Both the position numbers and the translations under genes were made by a program. From the NCBI RefSeq assembly GCF_000820185.1, contig NZ_CDCA01000036.1, positions 248,786 to 312,785 of the forward strand: 64,000 nucleotides of DNA, in the 5' to 3' direction. Shown piece by piece: positions 60,910-64,000 of this stretch. Within the stretch, counting starts at the first letter, position 1; the number at the start of each line of letters is the position of its first letter. This DNA comes from Aeromonas tecta (GTDB lineage: Bacteria > Pseudomonadota > Gammaproteobacteria > Enterobacterales > Aeromonadaceae). The notes below the pieces were generated by a model. The model saw only the letters and a list, made by a program, of their open reading frames with translations, made no database searches and was not told the origin of the DNA.

Positions 60910-61454
60910 GGTTACCTCTGCGGGGGACATCCGTCCCAAATAATTCGTCCGTAAATCAGCCGCAGATGCTGGTGTTGCCTTGGGTGCTAAATCTTGAGTG
61001 CTTGTTTTGTGTAATAAACGCTCAATCCATGAGGCAGCCAAACCAGCGATCCGGGCGGGTTTTTTGCATTTTTTTGGAATAACCCGCGAGTAAGTTAGTC
61101 GGTTTGCCCGCGGGTGTAAATGATCCTGTTATACAATTTCGCAATACTTTGCGCAGATATCGCACCGAGCCTTGGTGCAAAATGTCGATATAAATCACAC
61201 TACCAGATAATGTGATGGCTGTGCGAGCGATTATCTCATTTAAGTTTCAACAAACACGCAACAAGCAAACATATCAACTATTCAATTTGCCCCAGCCAGT
61301 TTCGAATGAGTAGTGAATATTTATGTGAAATGATTTTTTAACGACAGCATATCTGGATGAAGGAAAAATAAGCAGCGATAAATAGGGGAAAATTAGCATC
61401 TTCTGCCAGCGGCAGGGGCGGCCCCGGCGGGCCTCAGGGGAGATAATTGCATAC
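60910..61454. other. AT-rich region upstream of the ABC importer operon
   Basis: No gene is supported here. Short ORFs lack ribosome sites and family features. The composition is much more AT-rich than the coding DNA around it, as expected of a regulated promoter region for the minus-strand importer. A TATAAC-like -10 (minus strand, near 61130) lacks a good -35. TCACA and TGTGA half-sites near 61197 and 61211 are in the wrong relative order for a CRP site. Confidence 0.5.
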
Positions 61455-61491
61455 AAAACAGCGCAGGCCCGACCAGAGGCCAGACCTGCGC
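61455..61491 (-). terminator. Probable terminator after pgpA
   Basis: GCGCAGG and CCTGCGC close a longer imperfect stem, followed on the minus strand by TGTTTTGTATG. It lies about 120 bases past the pgpA stop. Confidence 0.5.
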
Positions 61492-61611
61492 GCGATATCA
61501 GGGGATCATGCCCGGCAATGGGTCCTGGTGATATCCGCAGCAGGGAGCTGCAGACACCGGATCGGCGATCAGTTTATCCGGCATAAGGCCGACGTCAGCC
61601 CACCTAACCTA

Positions 61612-62106
61612 TCAGGCCAACCAGTGGGCCAGCAGTTGCATGCCCAGCAGGGAGAACAGGCCGGCGATGAGATCGTCCAGCATGATGCCAAACCCGCCGT
61701 GAATGCGACGGTCGAACCAGGAGATGGGCCAGGGCTTGAGCACATCAAAAAACCGGAACAGCACGAAACCGGCCAGCACCCAGATCCAGCCGGCCGGGGC
61801 CGCTATCATGGTCACGCCAAAGCCTATCACCTCGTCCCAGACGATGGCGCCGTGATCCGGCATGCCGATGGCATCGGTCGCCCCCTGGCAGAGCCAGATC
61901 CCCACCAGGAAACCCAGCACCAGCAAGGCGATAAACCAAGGGGTCGGCAGGCCGCTCACCAGCAGGTAGAGCGGAATGGCGACGAGCGTGCCCATGGTGC
62001 CCGGCGCCCTCGGGGAGAGGCCGGCGCCAAAGCCCACCGCCAGCAGGTGGCGCGGGTTCTTCAGGTTCAGCCGCTTCAACTCGGGCTTGATCATCAACCA
62101 GCTCAT
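61612..62106 (-). CDS. pgpA: Phosphatidylglycerophosphatase A
   Basis: An inner-membrane enzyme that dephosphorylates phosphatidylglycerol phosphate. It has 164 residues. The conserved GAGLSPRAPGTMG, the DEVIGFG metal motif, FRFFDVLKPWPI and GIMLDDLIAG are all present. It overlaps thiL by four bases (ATGA) in the conserved ribH-nusB-thiL-pgpA order. Confidence 0.96.
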   Translation of the reverse strand: MSWLMIKPELKRLNLKNPRHLLAVGFGAGLSPRAPGTMGTLVAIPLYLLVSGLPTPWFIALLVLGFLVGIWLCQGATDAIGMPDHGAIVWDEVIGFGVTMIAAPAGWIWVLAGFVLFRFFDVLKPWPISWFDRRIHGGFGIMLDDLIAGLFSLLGMQLLAHWLA

Positions 62107-63062
62107 GCGAAGTGATCCCAGCCCTTGAGCGCCAGCTCGACCGGCTGCTCATCTTGCAGATAGTCGATGCCGGGATCGCCTGCCAGGATGCGGCCGATGC
62201 GGGTGAACTTGACGCCGCAGTTGGCGAGCGCCGTGTCCAGCGCACCGCGATGCTCTTCCGGCACGGTGAAGCAGAGCTCGTAATCGTCGCCGCCGGCCAG
62301 CGCCAGCTGCCAGGCATCCCGTGCGGGCACCGCATCCTGCAACACCGGGGAGAGCGGCAGCAGGTTGAGATCGATCTGCGCCCGCACCCCGGAGGCCTTT
62401 AGGATGTGGCCGAGATCCGAGGCCAGGCCATCGGAGAGATCCAGCGCACTGCCCGCCAGCCCACGCAGCGCCTGCCCCGCCAGAATACGGGGATGGGGAT
62501 GATCGAGGCGCGGCAGCACGGCGGCCAGCTGGTTCTCGTTGAGTACCCGCTTGCCGAGCAGGTGCGAGAGCGCGAGCGCCGCGTCTCCCAGGGTACCGGT
62601 GACATAGATGCCGTCACCGGCCTTGGCGCCGCTGCGCAGCAGGGCGCGCCCGGTCGGCACCGAGCCCTTCACCGAGACGGTGATGGAGAGCGGCCCGCGG
62701 GTCATGTCACCACCGACCAGGGCCACGTTGTAGTATTCGGCGAGCTCCAGGAAGCCTTCGGCAAAACCGGCAACCCAGGCCTCGTTGATGGCGGGCAGGG
62801 TCAGTGCCATGGAGACCCAGCGCGGCTCGGCGCCCATGGCGGCGAGATCGGACAGATTGACCGCCAGCGCCTTGTAGCCGAGATCCACCGGATCCATGTC
62901 GGGAAAGAAATGCACGCCACTGACCAGGGTATCGGTGCTCACAGCCAGTTGGGTATCGGCGGGCAGGGTCAGCAGGGCACAGTCATCTCCAGGGCCCATC
63001 ACCACGTCCTTGCGGGCGTGGGGGACCTTGAAGTACTTCTCAATCAGCTCAAATTCACCCAT
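62103..63062 (-). CDS. thiL: Thiamine-monophosphate kinase
   Basis: Phosphorylates thiamine monophosphate to the active diphosphate. It has 319 residues from the ATG at 63062. Motifs are MGPGDDCALL, AVSTDTLVSGVHF, NLSDLAAMGA and LALAGGDDYEL. The start is unusual: the ATG has no ribosome site and lies right after a terminator-like hairpin, while a TTG at 63080 inside that hairpin has AGGAG eight bases upstream. The ATG start fits the family better. Confidence 0.95.
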   Translation of the reverse strand: MGEFELIEKYFKVPHARKDVVMGPGDDCALLTLPADTQLAVSTDTLVSGVHFFPDMDPVDLGYKALAVNLSDLAAMGAEPRWVSMALTLPAINEAWVAGFAEGFLELAEYYNVALVGGDMTRGPLSITVSVKGSVPTGRALLRSGAKAGDGIYVTGTLGDAALALSHLLGKRVLNENQLAAVLPRLDHPHPRILAGQALRGLAGSALDLSDGLASDLGHILKASGVRAQIDLNLLPLSPVLQDAVPARDAWQLALAGGDDYELCFTVPEEHRGALDTALANCGVKFTRIGRILAGDPGIDYLQDEQPVELALKGWDHFA

Positions 63063-63066
63063 ACAG

Positions 63067-63090
63067 TAAAAAGCCAGCAATAAGCTGGCT
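63067..63090 (-). terminator. Terminator-like hairpin at the thiL start
   Basis: On the minus strand AGCCAGC-TTATT-GCTGGCT is followed by TTTTACTGT and then the thiL ATG. It lies between nusB and thiL and could end nusB transcripts or control thiL translation. Confidence 0.65.
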
Positions 63091-63119
63091 CCTCTCTTTA
63101 ATGCTGATGGACGGCAGGA

Positions 63120-63533
63120 TCAACGCTTCGGCAGCGTCTTGATCACCTTGTCCAGTACACCGTTGACAAACTTGTGGCTGTCATCGGCGGCGAAGGCTTT
63201 AGCCAGCTCGATCGCTTCGTTGATTACCACGCGCGGCGGTACATCATCACGACGGGTCAGCTCGTAGGTCGCCAGACGCAGGATCGCCTTGTCCACCATG
63301 TCCACTTCTTCCAGCGGACGGGAGAGGAAAGGTGAGAACACCTTGTCCAGCTCGTTGCAGTGAACGGCTACCCCGAACAGCAGATCACGGAAATAGCTCA
63401 GGTCCACACCCTTGGTGTCCTGATCTATCTTGAACTGCTCTTCGATGTCGCCCACATTGGCCTTGGTCATCTGCCACTGGTAGATGGCCTGGGTGGCGCA
63501 ATGGCGGGCTTTACGGCGCTCGGACGGTTTCAA
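63120..63533 (-). CDS. nusB: Transcription antitermination factor NusB
   Basis: With NusE it binds boxA for rRNA antitermination. I chose the TTG at 63533: GAGGA lies upstream at good spacing and the protein begins [21 protein letters not shown], like E. coli MKPAARRRAR. It has 137 residues. The C-terminus [21 protein letters not shown] is diagnostic. A TTG at 63548 would overlap ribH and is less likely. Confidence 0.95.
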   Translation of the reverse strand: MKPSERRKARHCATQAIYQWQMTKANVGDIEEQFKIDQDTKGVDLSYFRDLLFGVAVHCNELDKVFSPFLSRPLEEVDMVDKAILRLATYELTRRDDVPPRVVINEAIELAKAFAADDSHKFVNGVLDKVIKTLPKR

Positions 63534-63537
63534 TGTA

Positions 63538-64000
63538 TTATTCCTCAAGCTGTTTCAGGACGTTGATCATTTCGAGCGCGCTCAGTGCAGCCTCTGCACC
63601 CTTGTTACCCGCCTTGGTACCGGCGCGCTCGATGGCTTGTTCGATGTTTTCGGTGGTCAGCACGCCGAAGGCAACGGGAATTTCATATTCCATCATTACC
63701 TGGGCCAGACCCTTGCCGTTCTCGCTCGCCACCAGTTCGAAGTGGTAAGTACCACCGCGGATGACGGTACCGAGCGCGACGATGGCATCGTATTGACCAC
63801 TTTTGGCCAGCTTCTTGGCCGCCAGGGGGATTTCGACAGCACCCGGCACACGCACCAGGGTCAGATTGCTCTCCTCGATCTGGCCTTGACGCTTGAGCAC
63901 ATCCAGCGCGCCGTTCACCAGGCTGTCATTGATGAAGCTGTTGAAACGGGCAACGACAATAGCAACACGCGCCTCGGGAGCGGCGATATTTCCTTCGATA
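63538..64000 (-). CDS. ribH: 6,7-Dimethyl-8-ribityllumazine synthase, start cut off
   Basis: Makes lumazine, the penultimate step of riboflavin synthesis. The gene runs off the right edge, lacking only about three codons. The visible part begins [20 protein letters not shown] and includes [28 protein letters not shown] and [20 protein letters not shown]. It leads the nusB-thiL-pgpA group. Confidence 0.96.
   Translation of the reverse strand, partial: IEGNIAAPEARVAIVVARFNSFINDSLVNGALDVLKRQGQIEESNLTLVRVPGAVEIPLAAKKLAKSGQYDAIVALGTVIRGGTYHFELVASENGKGLAQVMMEYEIPVAFGVLTTENIEQAIERAGTKAGNKGAEAALSALEMINVLKQLEE

Noticed and set aside
61190-61220. TCACA and TGTGA half-sites suggesting a CRP site upstream of the ABC operon
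   Set aside because: The order is TCACA before TGTGA, the reverse of a CRP site, and the spacing does not fit.
61274-61456. 60-codon minus-strand ORF upstream of the ABC operon
   Set aside because: No ribosome site, no family features and it spans the presumed promoter region.

Overview
The window looks like a chromosomal segment of a GC-rich gammaproteobacterium, most probably Aeromonas or a close relative. I infer this from gene order (leuS-lptE-holA-nadD, rlmH-mrdA-rodA, lipB-lipA, rimP-nusA-infB-rbfA-truB-rpsO-pnp, glmM-tpiA-secG, pomAB next to xseB-ispA-dxs) and from the presence of a sodium-type polar flagellar stator and NQR-type genes. No database search was possible. Most of the window is conserved housekeeping DNA. 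I see no prophage, IS element, CRISPR array or origin.

Layout. Bases 1-15.2k: leuS, then a plus-strand run for LPS assembly, DNA polymerase III delta, NAD synthesis, ribosome silencing and methylation, cell elongation (PBP2/RodA), wall remodelling (MltB, RlpA, PBP5) and lipoate synthesis (YbeD, LipB, LipA). Bases 15.3-19k: small accessory genes, namely two GNAT acetyltransferases, a solitary NqrE paralogue, an unknown membrane protein and a MerR-methyltransferase fusion. Bases 19-31k: recJ, an unusual DsbC, mscL, xerD, fldB, a TldD/TldE pair, a VOC protein, an L,D-transpeptidase, and trhP with the ferredoxin yfhL. Bases 31-33k: small proteins and an MFS transporter. Bases 33-48.6k: a long minus-strand translation/transcription block (pnp to rimP, with tRNA-fMet), then tRNA-Leu, secG, tpiA, glmM, folP, ftsH and rlmE. 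Bases 48.7-55.4k: yhbY, a PilZ-like gene, greA, pomAB, and xseB-ispA-dxs for isoprenoids. Bases 55.5-61k: a peptide-type ABC importer operon. Bases 61.6-64k: pgpA, thiL, nusB and ribH (cut by the window edge).

The most unusual signal is a recurrent one. Immediately downstream of at least eight plus-strand genes (lptE, nadD, rlmH, mrdA, lipB, fldB, tldE, yfhL) lies a second, diverged copy of that gene's own 3' end. I call these tail echoes. They match the parent codon by codon, many differences are synonymous, and in five of eight cases the offset keeps the parent's frame. In lptE/holA, mrdA/rodA and lipB/lipA the start of the next gene is echoed too, which creates a tiny ORF with the head of the downstream gene and the tail of the upstream gene, overlapping both neighbours. 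The pattern fits tandem duplication of gene junctions, or left-over tails of homologous alleles after recombination. Function in the surviving peptides is possible but unproven. Separately, the trhP leader carries a 48-bp tandem repeat directly after a good sigma70 promoter.
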